Shown: piece after piece, positions 16,482 through 25,860 of the stretch
How the letters are laid out: every line of letters starts with the position of its first letter
Numbering within the stretch: position 1 is the first letter of the stretch
Source: JADGHX01 sp037200125
GTDB lineage: Bacteria; Pseudomonadota; Gammaproteobacteria; Steroidobacterales; Steroidobacteraceae
NCBI GenBank assembly: GCA_037200125.1
Contig: JBBCGS010000006.1
Coordinates: 620,001-684,000, forward strand
Direction of reading: 5' to 3'
DNA length: 64,000 bases
Program-made: the position numbers and the translations under genes
The notes under the pieces: model-generated
The model's input: only the letters and a program-made list of their open reading frames with translations
What the model was told of the DNA's origin: nothing
The model's database searches: none

Positions 16482-17309
16482 TCAGGGATAGGACACCACC
16501 CGGGCATCGCGATGACCCGCCGCCTTGAGGCGTGCGCTAAGCGCGGCGGCACCGGATGCGTCCGCCTCCGGGCCCACGCGGACCCAGTAGAGCTTCTTGC
16601 CGTCCTTGCCGGACGTTTCGTTGATGAGCACCGCAAATCCACCGCCCTTCACCTGCTTCGCCAGGCGATCCGCGTTCTCACGACTTCCAAACACACCGAG
16701 CTGCACCGCCCAGCCCTTCGAGCCGCCTTTCACATCCTCGGGCTTCGCCGCCGCGAGACGCGTGGGCTCGGGCTTCGAGCTTTCCGGCTTCGCGGCCGGC
16801 GGCGGCTTCGCGCTTTCAGCCTTCGGGGCGGCGGCACGTGAAGCCGGCTTCTCCGGCGGCGCGCGCACCACCGCGTTCGGCCCGAACGCGCTGCGCGGCT
16901 TGTCGTCCTCGGCGCTCGGCGCTGTCGCCTCGCCAGGCTTTGCCGTTACGGCGGGCGGTTGATCCGGCGCCGCAGCCAAGGGGTCCGCGCCGCTGCCCAT
17001 GGGCTTGCCCGAGGCACGCGTTGCTTCGTCGACCGAGGGGCTGACGTTCGCCACCGGCGGCGAAGCGGGTTCCGGCTCGGGCGTCGCCAGGCCGACGGGC
17101 TCATCCGACGCCGTGGCCGTGGGCGCCGACGGGGGCGGCGGCCGATTGGCGGCATCGTCCTGCAAATCGATGGTGTAGGAGCGGAGCTGAGCGCCATCGG
17201 CGCCTGCGGGCTTTGTGGCCTGCCGGGACTCGGGCCCGGTCAGCAGCTCCGGCACCAGCAGCACCAGCAACACAACCAGAATGATTGCGCCCGTGAGCCT
17301 CTCCTTCAC
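16482..17309 (-). CDS. SPOR-domain cell-division protein (DedD-like)
   Basis: A 275-residue bitopic inner-membrane protein: a short cytoplasmic N-terminus (MKERLTGA), one transmembrane helix (residues 8-23, IILVVLLVLLVPELL), a long Pro/Ala/Lys-rich periplasmic linker, and a C-terminal SPOR domain at about residues 195-275 (GWAVQLGVFGSRENADRLA, then KLYWVRVGPEAD). SPOR domains bind denuded septal peptidoglycan. The folC-dedD-cvpA-purF order supports a DedD role. The 219-bp spacer to cvpA has no gene. Confidence 0.9.
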   Translation of the reverse strand: MKERLTGAIILVVLLVLLVPELLTGPESRQATKPAGADGAQLRSYTIDLQDDAANRPPPPSAPTATASDEPVGLATPEPEPASPPVANVSPSVDEATRASGKPMGSGADPLAAAPDQPPAVTAKPGEATAPSAEDDKPRSAFGPNAVVRAPPEKPASRAAAPKAESAKPPPAAKPESSKPEPTRLAAAKPEDVKGGSKGWAVQLGVFGSRENADRLAKQVKGGGFAVLINETSGKDGKKLYWVRVGPEADASGAAALSARLKAAGHRDARVVSYP

Positions 17310-17406
17310 GCGAGCTTCCTGTGTGAGGGTAGGAGGCGGGTACTCAAGCGCACGGTCGTTGGGATGCCTGGAGCATTGACGGCGCGGCTCGCGCGACAGG
17401 TGCGCA

Positions 17407-18681
17407 TTATAGGCGAAGCCAACGCATCGCCGACCCGACGATATTGAAGCCGCCGCAGACGATCACGCGGTCGCCCGCCACCGCTTGCGCCTTCGCGGCC
17501 ACGAAGCCCTCTTCCACCGACGCCGCGAGCTCGATGTCGCGGTCCGCCAGGCCCGCGCCGGCCTTCATCCGGCGCGCGAGCTCTTCGGCGGGCAGGCCGC
17601 GTGGCTCGTGAATCGTGCAGATGATCCAGCGATCCACTTGCGGGTGGAGCAGGCTCGCGACAGCCGCGCTGTCTTTGTCGCCAAGGATGCCGACCACGGC
17701 GATCGTTCGCCCTTTTGAAGGATGCGCGGCGAGGTGATCGGCGAACACGCGAGCGGCGGGCTCGTTGTGGGCGACGTCGAGAATCCACTCGACCGGGCCC
17801 GGCACCGTCTGGAAGCGGCCGGGGAGTTTCACGCTGCGCAAGGCGTGGCTCACGATGTCCTTCGTGAGCCGCGGCCCAAAGCCGAGAGACTCCACCGCGG
17901 CGAGTGCGGTCGAGGCATTGCGGAATTGAATGGCGCCACCTAGCGCCGAAGGCGGGAGGCCATCGAGGAAGATGCCAACGCCACGATAATTCCAGCCCTT
18001 CGCGTGAACGGCCCAGCCGAAATTCTGCTCGGCAACGACAGGCTTCGCGCCGAGCGACTCGATCACTTCGAACATCGATGCGGGCATCTCCGGCGTGCCG
18101 AGCACGGCGGGCCGGCCGGCGCGAAAGATGCCCGCCTTCTCGCGACCGATCGCCTGGAGCGTGTCGCCGAGCCAGTCGCGATGATCGAATCCGATCGACG
18201 CGACGACCGCGACGTCGGCATCGAGCAGGTTCACCGCATCGAGGCGGCCACCGAGCCCGACCTCGAGAATCGCGACATCCACGCGCCGATCCGCAAACAG
18301 CAGCAGCGCGGCGAGCGCGTTGAACTCGAAGTACGTGAGCGTCGTGTCGCCGCGCGCCGCCTCGATGCGATCGAACGCCGAAACGAGCTCCGCATCCGTC
18401 GCCTCGGCGCCGTTGATGCAGATCCGTTCGTTGTAGCGAACGAGATGAGGCGAGGTGAACACACCGGTGGCAAGGCCCGCCGCGCGCAGGAACGCATCCG
18501 AATGCGCGACCACCGAGCCCTTGCCGTTGGTGCCGCCCACAGTGATGACCGGACAGCGCGCCTTGTCGACACCGAGCGCTCGCGCGACTTTCGTGACGCG
18601 CGTGAGCCCGAGATCGATGCTCTTGGGATGCACCGACTGCTGCGCCTCGAGCCATGCGTCGAGCGTCTGGTGAGTAGCCAA
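17407..18681 (-). CDS. folC: Dihydrofolate synthase / folylpolyglutamate synthase
   Basis: A 424-residue Mur-ligase-type enzyme that adds glutamate to dihydropteroate and then to folates. The P-loop is TVGGTNGKGSVVAH near residues 47-60; other motifs are GVFTSPHLVRYNERI, EVGLGGRLDAVN, IGFDHRDWLGDT with the following GREKAGI, and DVAHNEPAARVFADH in the C-terminal domain. Full length. It is downstream of accD with about 50 bp between, in the conserved accD-folC-dedD-cvpA-purF block. Confidence 0.96.
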   Translation of the reverse strand: MATHQTLDAWLEAQQSVHPKSIDLGLTRVTKVARALGVDKARCPVITVGGTNGKGSVVAHSDAFLRAAGLATGVFTSPHLVRYNERICINGAEATDAELVSAFDRIEAARGDTTLTYFEFNALAALLLFADRRVDVAILEVGLGGRLDAVNLLDADVAVVASIGFDHRDWLGDTLQAIGREKAGIFRAGRPAVLGTPEMPASMFEVIESLGAKPVVAEQNFGWAVHAKGWNYRGVGIFLDGLPPSALGGAIQFRNASTALAAVESLGFGPRLTKDIVSHALRSVKLPGRFQTVPGPVEWILDVAHNEPAARVFADHLAAHPSKGRTIAVVGILGDKDSAAVASLLHPQVDRWIICTIHEPRGLPAEELARRMKAGAGLADRDIELAASVEEGFVAAKAQAVAGDRVIVCGGFNIVGSAMRWLRL

Positions 18682-18733
18682 AATTCGTAGCCCCCGCCGG
18701 ACTCGTTGGGTCAGCCGCCGGAACCGGGCGCGA

Positions 18734-19685
18734 TCAGGGCGAGGGCGCCGGGGACGGCGCGGCCGGCTGCACTTCCGCCAGTTCCACGGCGGTCGACAAG
18801 GGCGCGGCGGATGTCGGCCCCGGCGGCGGCGCCGCAGGGACCTTCAGCAGCACGCGCAGCGTTGCCGAAACCCGTTCGCGCATGTCACGCCGATCCACAA
18901 TCATGTCGAGCGCGCCGTGCTCCAGCAGGAACTCGCTGCGCTGAAAGCCTTCCGGCAACGTTTCGCGCACCGTCTGCTGAATGACGCGCGGGCCCGCAAA
19001 CCCGATGAGCGCGCGCGGCTCGGCCATGTTCAGGTCGCCCAGCATCGCGAGACTCGCGGAAACACCGCCCGTCGTCGGATCCGTCATCACCGAGATGTAC
19101 GGCATATGCGCCTGCGCGAGTCGCGCAAGCGCCGCGCTCGTCTTGGCCATCTGCATGAGGGAGTACAGCGCCTCCTGCATGCGGGCGCCCCCGGTGGCGG
19201 AGAAGCAGATGAACGGCAGCTTGTGCTCGATGCAATGATCGACCGCGCGTTTGAAGCGCTCGCCGACCACCGACCCCATCGAGCCGCCGAGGAAGCGAAA
19301 CTCGAACGCGCAGGCCACGATGCCGAGCCCCGTTCACCTTGCCGGCCATCACGACCAGCGCATCCTTCTCGCCGGTCGCCTTCTGTGCCTGCACGAGCCG
19401 ATCTTTGTAGCGCTTGCTGTCGCGGAACTTGAGCGGATCTTCCGGCGAAATATTCGCGCCGATCTCGACACCCGTGTTCGCGTCGAGAAACCACTCGAGC
19501 CGCTCACGCGCGCCGATGCGCATGTGATGGCTGCACTTCGGGCAAACGTACAGATTGCGCTCCAGCTCCGCGCGGTACAGCACCGCGTCGCAAGCCGGGC
19601 ACTTGATCCACAAGCCTTCGGGGACCGAGCGCGTGCGGCGCTCCGTCTTGATACGCGAAGGCATGATCTTTTCGAACCAGGACAT
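18734..19685 (-). pseudogene. accD: Acetyl-CoA carboxylase carboxyltransferase beta subunit, interrupted by a one-base frameshift
   Basis: AccD forms the carboxyltransferase with AccA in the first step of fatty-acid synthesis. The N-terminal frame (from 19685) has MSWFEKIMPSRI and the Zn ribbon CPAC...CPKC. The frame breaks after AGKVNG, and the rest (ACAFEFRFLGGSMGS, FSATGGARMQEAL, VMTDPTTGGVSAS, IGFAGPRVIQQT) is in another frame. At 19331-19328 the coding strand has GGGG; three G would give VNGLGIVACAFEF in one frame. A Pro/Ala-rich tail of about 35 residues ends the protein. The gene is essential, so a sequence error is the likeliest cause; the same error type is seen in purF. Confidence 0.92.
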
Positions 19686-19699
19686 CCGTTCGGACTCGT

Positions 19700-20491
19700 C
19701 TACCCCAAAGGAGGCCGGATCATAGCGGATCGCGCGGGAAGCCCGAAAACTTCCGGGTACTCCACGCTCCAGAAGTACAACCCCTCCGCCGGCGCCGTTA
19801 CATGCCCACTCGTTCGGTCCCGGGATTCAAGCACTTCCCGCGCCCACTCCGGCCGCCGCTCGCCCTGCCCCACGGCAATGAGCAGCCCCGCGATGTTCCG
19901 AACCATGTGATGCAGAAACGCGTTGGCAGTGACCTCGATCGCAACAAAATCCCCCTCGCGCTCCACCGTGAGCCGCGTCAGCCGCCGCACCGGCGACTTC
20001 GCCTGACACTCCGACGACCGAAACGCACTGAAATCATGACTCCCGAGCAGCGCCCCAGTCGCCGCCGCCATGCGCTCGTGATCGAGCGCCCGACGAATAT
20101 GCGTCGCGCGCTTCTCAACCAGCGCCGACCGCACATTGCGATTAAAGATCAGATAGCGATAGGTCCGCGAATCCGCCGAATACCGCGCATGAAAATGCGC
20201 CGGCACCGGCACGACCCAGGCGACACTGATATCGCGAGGCAGATGCGTGTTCGCCCCCAACAACCACCCGCGCAAAGGCCGGACGGCATCGGACTCGAAA
20301 TGCGCGACCTGAAGACGCGCATGAACGCCAGCATCAGTACGCCCTGAACACACAAGCGAAACCGGCGAGTCCGCGACGCGCCCAAACGCACTCTCAGCAT
20401 GCTGCTGAATCGACGGCACTCCCACCTGCTGCGTCTGCCACCCCGCATAAGCAGTCCCGTCGTACTCGAGCCCCACCGCAAACCGCTGCAC
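19700..20491 (-). CDS. truA: tRNA pseudouridine synthase A
   Basis: A 263-residue enzyme that makes pseudouridine at positions 38-40 of tRNAs. The family motifs are AVGLEYDGTAYAGWQ, the catalytic Asp in CSGRTDAGVHA, RTYRYLIFN, HDFSAFRSSEC and FLHHMVRNIAGLLI. I chose the GTG at 20491, preceded by GGGGGAAG, which gives the normal length; an in-frame start at 20581 would add 30 residues that cross the terminator stem. The accD start lies 15 bp downstream of its stop. Confidence 0.93.
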   Translation of the reverse strand: MQRFAVGLEYDGTAYAGWQTQQVGVPSIQQHAESAFGRVADSPVSLVCSGRTDAGVHARLQVAHFESDAVRPLRGWLLGANTHLPRDISVAWVVPVPAHFHARYSADSRTYRYLIFNRNVRSALVEKRATHIRRALDHERMAAATGALLGSHDFSAFRSSECQAKSPVRRLTRLTVEREGDFVAIEVTANAFLHHMVRNIAGLLIAVGQGERRPEWAREVLESRDRTSGHVTAPAEGLYFWSVEYPEVFGLPARSAMIRPPLG

Positions 20492-20565
20492 GTCTTCTTC
20501 CCCCACCACGCAAAACAGTGGCACGAGGAAGCGCCAACGAAACGCGGGCGCTTCCACCCCCAACG

Positions 20566-20600
20566 AAAAAGGCCGCGCCAACTATATCGGCGCGGCCTTC
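20566..20600 (-). terminator. Rho-independent terminator after fimV
   Basis: A perfect 9-bp stem GGCCGCGCC / GGCGCGGCC with a 9-base loop is followed on the minus strand by TTTTT. It lies between the fimV stop (20627) and the truA start and should insulate fimV transcription from the truA-accD run. Confidence 0.85.
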
Positions 20601-20626
20601 TGATCTGCCAAATGCAATACGGAACG

Positions 20627-23614
20627 TCAGCCCGGCAACGACTCCAGCAACCGCTGCGCTTCCTGCTTCTGCGCCAACGACCCTTCAGTCATCACTTCCT
20701 CAAGGATGTTGCGAGCCCCCTCGGGATCACCCATATCCATATACGCACGAGCCAGATCGAGCTTGGTCCCGACCTCGCTCATCGTCACCGGCTCGAGATC
20801 CGGCAACGCCAAATCCTCGGAGGAAAGCTTCTGAGTCGCCGTAAACGCGGTATCCGGCACCGTCGCCGCACCCACGTCGAGGTCGATATCGTGATGAGAC
20901 GCCCCAGACCCGTTCGTATACCGGGCCGCGCCCGAAGCCGGCGCCACCGGCTCCTCATCATTGAAGTTGAAGTCGAGGTCGTTGTCCCCGACCTTCAGAG
21001 CGGCCAGCCGCGAAGTCTCGGAGGCCTCGCCCCCAGACGCCATCGTGTGCTCGAGATCCTCACCATGGAGGTTCCAGGCACCCGTGGAAGCGATAGCCGT
21101 AGCGTCGACGTCCCTCGTCCCACCCCGCCGCTCAGCCTCATCCATGATGCGCCGTGATCGCTCATCAAGACCGGCGACCAACGTAGGCGCTTCCTGAGTC
21201 GCGTTGAGATTCGGGCTATCTTCGAGAGCCCCGAGATCCAGCCCCAAATCGTCGATCGCGAGCTCGGCGGTCTGCTCCGCAGCCACCCCGCCCTGCTTCA
21301 TCGCCGATTCGACTTTCTGCCGAATGGTGGGGTTATTGCCGCCACCACCGTAGAGCCCCGGCTGTTCCACCGTAGGCGCTTCGAGATCCGCGCCGTACTG
21401 CTGAACCGTGGGCGAGTTATCGCCACCGCCACGCAGGTTCTGCGTCATCTCGCGCGTGATGCCCGTGCCAGCATCATCAGGCGTGAACCCATCTTCATGG
21501 AGCGCGAGGTTCGCGTCGGTCACCGTCGCGCCAGACCCATCCGACGACTCGCCGAACGCCGAGCCGATATCGAGATCGATACCCGCGTCCGACCCCACCG
21601 CCACCGGCTCGCCCAGAATGTCGAAGTCCACGCGATCCTGGCCGCCCTCGAGATCGAGGTCCATGCCGCCGAGGGCGCCACCCGACCCGCCGCCCAGGCC
21701 CGCGAAGAGCGGATCTTCCGGCGCGAGCTGCTTGCCCATGATGACGATCTTTTCCCACTCGCCCGGCGCTGCGCGTTCGCGTGTCTCGGCGAGCTCGTGC
21801 GCGGTCTGCAGGAACTGATCCTTGTTGCCCCACACGAAGAACACTTCGAGGAGCTTCAGCTTCAGATCCCGCCGACCCGGCTCGCGCGAGATGGCGATGC
21901 GGACGAGATCCGCAGCCTGGTCATACAGACCGTAGGCCATGTGGAAGTCGGCTTCCGCCAGCGGATCGCCCTGATCCAGATTGATCGCGGTGTCGCTGCT
22001 GATGGTTTCGTCGGACGACGCCACGTTGCGCGGAGCGGTGGCAGGCGTGAAGTCGTTGCCGCCCGAGAAGCGCGGACGCTCGTGCGTACCGGACTCTTCC
22101 ACCACGAACGCGCTTTCGCGACTCGTCTGGGCACGCAGCGGCTGCGTGTCACCCGTGCTGTCGCGGTCCAGTGAATCCGCACCAGCAGCGGCACCCTGGA
22201 GACGGCTCAGCGAATCGTCGAAGTCGTTCTGCTTCCGCGACCGAATGGCCTTGACGCCAAACAGCGCGAGGATGACGACGATGAGCCCGGCCAGCGCCCA
22301 CCAGTATTCCTTCAGCGTGTCGAAAATCGAGCCGCCGCTCTCTTCCGTCACGGCGGGCGTCGGACGCTTCACCACCTGCGGAGCGGGCTGCGCTTCTTGA
22401 GCCGCAGGCGGCGTTTCCTGAGCGGCCGGAGGCTGCTCGGCGGCCGGCGGCGGAGTGGCTTCAGCAGCCGGAGGCGGCGCTGTCTCGGCAGGCGGCTGGA
22501 CCACCGGAGCCGGAGGAGTCGGTTGTGCAGCCGGCGGCGGAGTAGGCGCGGCCGCAGGCTGATTCGAGGAGAGACGCGCCTGCAACTGCGCGAGCTCTGC
22601 GTTGCGCGCTTCGAGGAGGCGACGGGATTCCGTGAGCTGCGCTTCGAGCTCGCGCACGCGCCCCTGGAGCGCGGCATCGGCCTGGGCGTTCGACGGTGAG
22701 GCACCGCCCGGGGCACCTGGCGCCACGAGGCGCAGACGGCCCGGCTCCGAGTCACTCGGCGCGGGAGCCGCGCCACCACGCCACGAAGCGTACTGACGAC
22801 GGATCTCCGCTCTCGCCTCGCTCGGCACGATGGCGGAAACGGCAGACGCATTCGGAATGCGCAGAACCGCACCCGACCGCAACACGTTCATGTTGCCGTC
22901 GAACGCGGAAGCATTGTTCTGGTAGATGGCCAACATCCACGCGCGTGACTGCGAAGGCTCGTTCGCAACCTCGCTCGCGATGCCGGAGAGCGTGTCCCCC
23001 GGACGCACGGTGCGCGTGCCGCCTTCCGCCGCCGAAGAGGCAGATGACGGGGACGGAGCCGGACGCGAAGCGGGAGCGCTGGCGCTAGAAGCCGGTTCGG
23101 CCGGACGGCGTGGCTCCGCAGCAGCGGGAGCGGGCTGGCGCGCGATGGCGCCTTCACGAGTGCCGGCGCCGGTAGACGGCGCGGCGACCGGAGCATTCTG
23201 CTGTTCGCCCGGTGCGAACACCGGCGGATCGAGCAACAACGTGTATTCGCGAACCGTGTGTGTGCGCAGCGCGTCGACTTCGACCAGCAGCGTGAGGAAC
23301 GGGTCCGTCACGGCCTGCGTCGAGCGCATGCGCAAAACCGCTTTGCCGTCGGGCTTCGTCTGTGGCGTGATCGTGATGTTGCCGACACCGGCCGGCAAGT
23401 CGAGACCATTGCGGGCGAACAGCTCTCGCGAGGCGAGCTGCGCCTTGATGACTGCCATCTCCTCAGGAGTGGCACCCACGAGCTCGATTTCCGCATCCAG
23501 CGGCGCGTTCAAAGACGACAGCAGTCGCACGTCTCCCAGCCCCACTGCGAATGCAGCCGGAGGCAAGGCAATGACGAGCGAGGCCAGCGCCCACTTGACC
23601 GATTTGGCGACCAT
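20627..23614 (-). CDS. fimV: FimV-like peptidoglycan-binding motility hub protein
   Basis: A 995-residue inner-membrane protein. It has a signal peptide (SLVIALPPAAFA), the conserved FimV N-terminal domain beginning VGLGDVRLLSSLNAPLDAEI, a LysM domain near residues 200-260 (TVRPGDTLSGIASEVAN), a coiled coil near 310-350 (QGRVRELEAQLTESRRLL), a Pro-rich linker, one transmembrane helix near 437-455, and a long acidic cytoplasmic part ending in the FimV C-terminal helical motif (TKLDLARAYMDMGDPEGARN). FimV/HubP proteins organise type IV pili, polarity and twitching. ATG at 23614 is two codons inside a GTG at 23620. The gene is placed downstream of asd, a conserved neighbourhood. Confidence 0.92.
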   Translation of the reverse strand: MVAKSVKWALASLVIALPPAAFAVGLGDVRLLSSLNAPLDAEIELVGATPEEMAVIKAQLASRELFARNGLDLPAGVGNITITPQTKPDGKAVLRMRSTQAVTDPFLTLLVEVDALRTHTVREYTLLLDPPVFAPGEQQNAPVAAPSTGAGTREGAIARQPAPAAAEPRRPAEPASSASAPASRPAPSPSSASSAAEGGTRTVRPGDTLSGIASEVANEPSQSRAWMLAIYQNNASAFDGNMNVLRSGAVLRIPNASAVSAIVPSEARAEIRRQYASWRGGAAPAPSDSEPGRLRLVAPGAPGGASPSNAQADAALQGRVRELEAQLTESRRLLEARNAELAQLQARLSSNQPAAAPTPPPAAQPTPPAPVVQPPAETAPPPAAEATPPPAAEQPPAAQETPPAAQEAQPAPQVVKRPTPAVTEESGGSIFDTLKEYWWALAGLIVVILALFGVKAIRSRKQNDFDDSLSRLQGAAAGADSLDRDSTGDTQPLRAQTSRESAFVVEESGTHERPRFSGGNDFTPATAPRNVASSDETISSDTAINLDQGDPLAEADFHMAYGLYDQAADLVRIAISREPGRRDLKLKLLEVFFVWGNKDQFLQTAHELAETRERAAPGEWEKIVIMGKQLAPEDPLFAGLGGGSGGALGGMDLDLEGGQDRVDFDILGEPVAVGSDAGIDLDIGSAFGESSDGSGATVTDANLALHEDGFTPDDAGTGITREMTQNLRGGGDNSPTVQQYGADLEAPTVEQPGLYGGGGNNPTIRQKVESAMKQGGVAAEQTAELAIDDLGLDLGALEDSPNLNATQEAPTLVAGLDERSRRIMDEAERRGGTRDVDATAIASTGAWNLHGEDLEHTMASGGEASETSRLAALKVGDNDLDFNFNDEEPVAPASGAARYTNGSGASHHDIDLDVGAATVPDTAFTATQKLSSEDLALPDLEPVTMSEVGTKLDLARAYMDMGDPEGARNILEEVMTEGSLAQKQEAQRLLESLPG

Positions 23615-23715
23615 CAGCACACCCCGCGGGGCAAGACCGTCAATAGATATCTTTTAGAAATCAGTTGCTTAGGCGGCATTCCGCAAGCCTGTGCAAATTT
23701 GGGCGGCAGTGTAGC

Positions 23716-24750
23716 TCAAATGTAGTCACGTACCATAATCTCGGCTATCTGCACGCTATTAGTGGCGGCGCCCTTGCGGACGTTATCCGACACCACCCAA
23801 AGATTAAGTCCACGATCCGAGGAAATATCTTCACGGATTCGTCCGACATAAACCGTGTCGCGGTTCGCTGCTTCAGTAGCGGCGGTTGGATACCCACCCG
23901 GTTTGCGCTCGTCCAGAACTGTGACGCCCGGCGCTTTTTTGAGCAGGGCGCGCGCCTCGACGGCCGTGATTTTCCGCCGTGTCTCGATATGAAGCGCTTC
24001 GGAATGGCCGAAGAACACGGGCACGCGGACGGCGGTTGGATTCACGCGGATGGTGGGGTCCTCCATGATCTTCCGGGTCTCCCACACCATCTTCATTTCT
24101 TCCCGGGTGTAGCCGTTGCTCTCGAACTTGTCGATCTGCGGCACGACATTGAAGGCGATCTGCTTGGGAATGATCTTCGCCTTCACGGAGCCGCCCTCGC
24201 CGCTCATCAGCGCGACACTCTGCTGGGCCAGTTCCTCCACCGCTTCCCGGCCGGCGCCGGAGACGGACTGATAGGTCGCCACGTTGATGCGCTCGATACC
24301 CACCGCATCGTGAATGGGCTTGAGCACGACGAGCATCTGGATGGTCGAGCAGTTCGGGTTCGCGATGATGCCGCGCGCCTTGTACCGCGCGAGCGCGTGG
24401 GCGTTCACCTCGGGCACCACGAGCGGGATGTCGTCCTGGTAGCGAAACTCCGACGTGTTGTCGATGACGACGCAGCCGGCGGCGGCGGCCTTGGGCGCGA
24501 ACTCGCGCGAGATTTCCCCGCCGGCGGAAAAGAGCGCGATGTCGGCCTTGCTGAAGTCGAACGTCGCCAGTTCCTCGACGGAATAGTGCTTGCCCCTGAA
24601 CTCGATGGACTTGCCGAGCGAGCGGTTGCTCGCGAGCGGATACAGCTCGGAAACGGGGAACTCACGCTCCTCGAGCACGCGGATCATCGTCTCGCCGACG
24701 AGCCCGGTGGCGCCGACGACGGCGACTCGAAATGTCCTGTTGGTGCTCAT
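23716..24750 (-). CDS. asd: Aspartate-semialdehyde dehydrogenase
   Basis: A 344-residue NADPH-dependent enzyme of the lysine, methionine, threonine and diaminopimelate pathway. Visible motifs are the nucleotide-binding VAVVGATGLVGETMI, FSAGGEISREFAPKAA, the active-site Cys in IANPNCSTIQM, QSVSGAGREAVEEL, and the late FFGHSEALHIET segment with its active-site His. Full length. The start ATG at 24750 overlaps the aroC stop as ATGA, so the two are coupled. Confidence 0.96.
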   Translation of the reverse strand: MSTNRTFRVAVVGATGLVGETMIRVLEEREFPVSELYPLASNRSLGKSIEFRGKHYSVEELATFDFSKADIALFSAGGEISREFAPKAAAAGCVVIDNTSEFRYQDDIPLVVPEVNAHALARYKARGIIANPNCSTIQMLVVLKPIHDAVGIERINVATYQSVSGAGREAVEELAQQSVALMSGEGGSVKAKIIPKQIAFNVVPQIDKFESNGYTREEMKMVWETRKIMEDPTIRVNPTAVRVPVFFGHSEALHIETRRKITAVEARALLKKAPGVTVLDERKPGGYPTAATEAANRDTVYVGRIREDISSDRGLNLWVVSDNVRKGAATNSVQIAEIMVRDYI

Positions 24751-25844
24751 GGGCGCTTTGTGATGTTCGGTGTTGTGGAGACGACGTCCGCGTTCTGGCC
24801 GCGATGACGCAGGTAATGATCCATCAGGACGATCGCGAGCATCGCCTCGGCTATCGGCGTCGCGCGTAACCCGACGCAGGGGTCGTGCCGGCCGGTCGTG
24901 ACGACGTCGACCGTTTCGCCGGCGACGTTGATGGTTTCGCCCGGGATCGTGATGCTCGACGTCGGCTTCAGCGACACGTGCACGATGACATCCTGCCCCG
25001 ACGAGATTCCGCCCAGGACGCCGCCCGCGTTGTTGCTCCTGAAGCCGTGCGGCGTGAGCGGGTCGCGATGCTCGCTGCCCTTCTGCTCCACCGCGTGCGT
25101 GCCCGCGCCGATCTCCACGGCTTTTACTGCGTTGATGCCCATCATGGCGTACGCAATGTCCGCATCCAGCCGATCGAACACGGGTTCGCCGAGCCCGGGC
25201 GGAACCCCGGCGGCGACCACGGTGACGCGCGCGCCGATCGAGTCCCCGGCTTCGCGGATCTTCCAGATGAGATCCTCGAGCTCCTTCACGCGAGCGGGGT
25301 CGGGGCAGAAGAACGGGTTCTCGTAAGCGAACGCCGGATTCACCGGATCGAGCGTGAGCGAGCCGATCTTGCTGAGGTAGCCGTGGATGTTCACACCGAG
25401 GCGCGTGGCGAGATATTTGCGCGCGATGGCGCCGGCCGCGACGCGCACCACGGTTTCGCGAGCGGACGAGCGACCGCCGCCGCGATAGTCGCGGAACCCG
25501 TACTTCTGGTTGTACGTGTAGTCGGCGTGGCCGGGACGGAAGCGGTCTTTGATCTTCTCGTAGTCCCGCGAGCGCTGGTCGGTGTTCTCGACGAGGATGC
25601 CAATGGGCGTGCCAGTCGTCTTACCTTCGAAGACGCCGGACAGGATGCGTACCGAATCCGACTCCTTGCGCTGGCTCACGAAGTGAGACGTGCCGGTGCG
25701 GCGGCGATTCACATCCCCTTGCAGGTCGCTTTCGGAAAGCTCGAGCCCGGGCGGGCAACCGTCAACGATGCAGCCGAGCGCGGGCCCGTGGCTTTCGCCG
25801 AAGGTCGTGACGGTGAAGAGCTTGCCTATGGTGTTGCCCGACAT
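24747..25844 (-). CDS. aroC: Chorismate synthase
   Basis: A 365-residue FMN-dependent enzyme making chorismate from EPSP. The start ATG at 25844 gives MSGNTIGKLFTVTTFGESHG, the family N-terminus with signature 1; other signatures are RPGHADYTYNQKYGFRDYRGGGRSSARET, DSIGARVTVVAAGVPPG and FRSNNAGGVLGGISSG. The upstream extension of the frame to 26042 is antisense-like and is excluded. The prmB stop is 17 bp upstream of this start, so prmB-aroC-asd read as one operon. Confidence 0.97.
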   Translation of the reverse strand: MSGNTIGKLFTVTTFGESHGPALGCIVDGCPPGLELSESDLQGDVNRRRTGTSHFVSQRKESDSVRILSGVFEGKTTGTPIGILVENTDQRSRDYEKIKDRFRPGHADYTYNQKYGFRDYRGGGRSSARETVVRVAAGAIARKYLATRLGVNIHGYLSKIGSLTLDPVNPAFAYENPFFCPDPARVKELEDLIWKIREAGDSIGARVTVVAAGVPPGLGEPVFDRLDADIAYAMMGINAVKAVEIGAGTHAVEQKGSEHRDPLTPHGFRSNNAGGVLGGISSGQDVIVHVSLKPTSSITIPGETINVAGETVDVVTTGRHDPCVGLRATPIAEAMLAIVLMDHYLRHRGQNADVVSTTPNITKRP

Positions 25845-25860
25845 TGCGTGTCTCGTGAAC

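Noticed and set aside
17306..18655. 449-codon minus-strand frame overlapping folC
   Set aside because: Same strand but shifted frame of folC; Arg-rich with no family motif.
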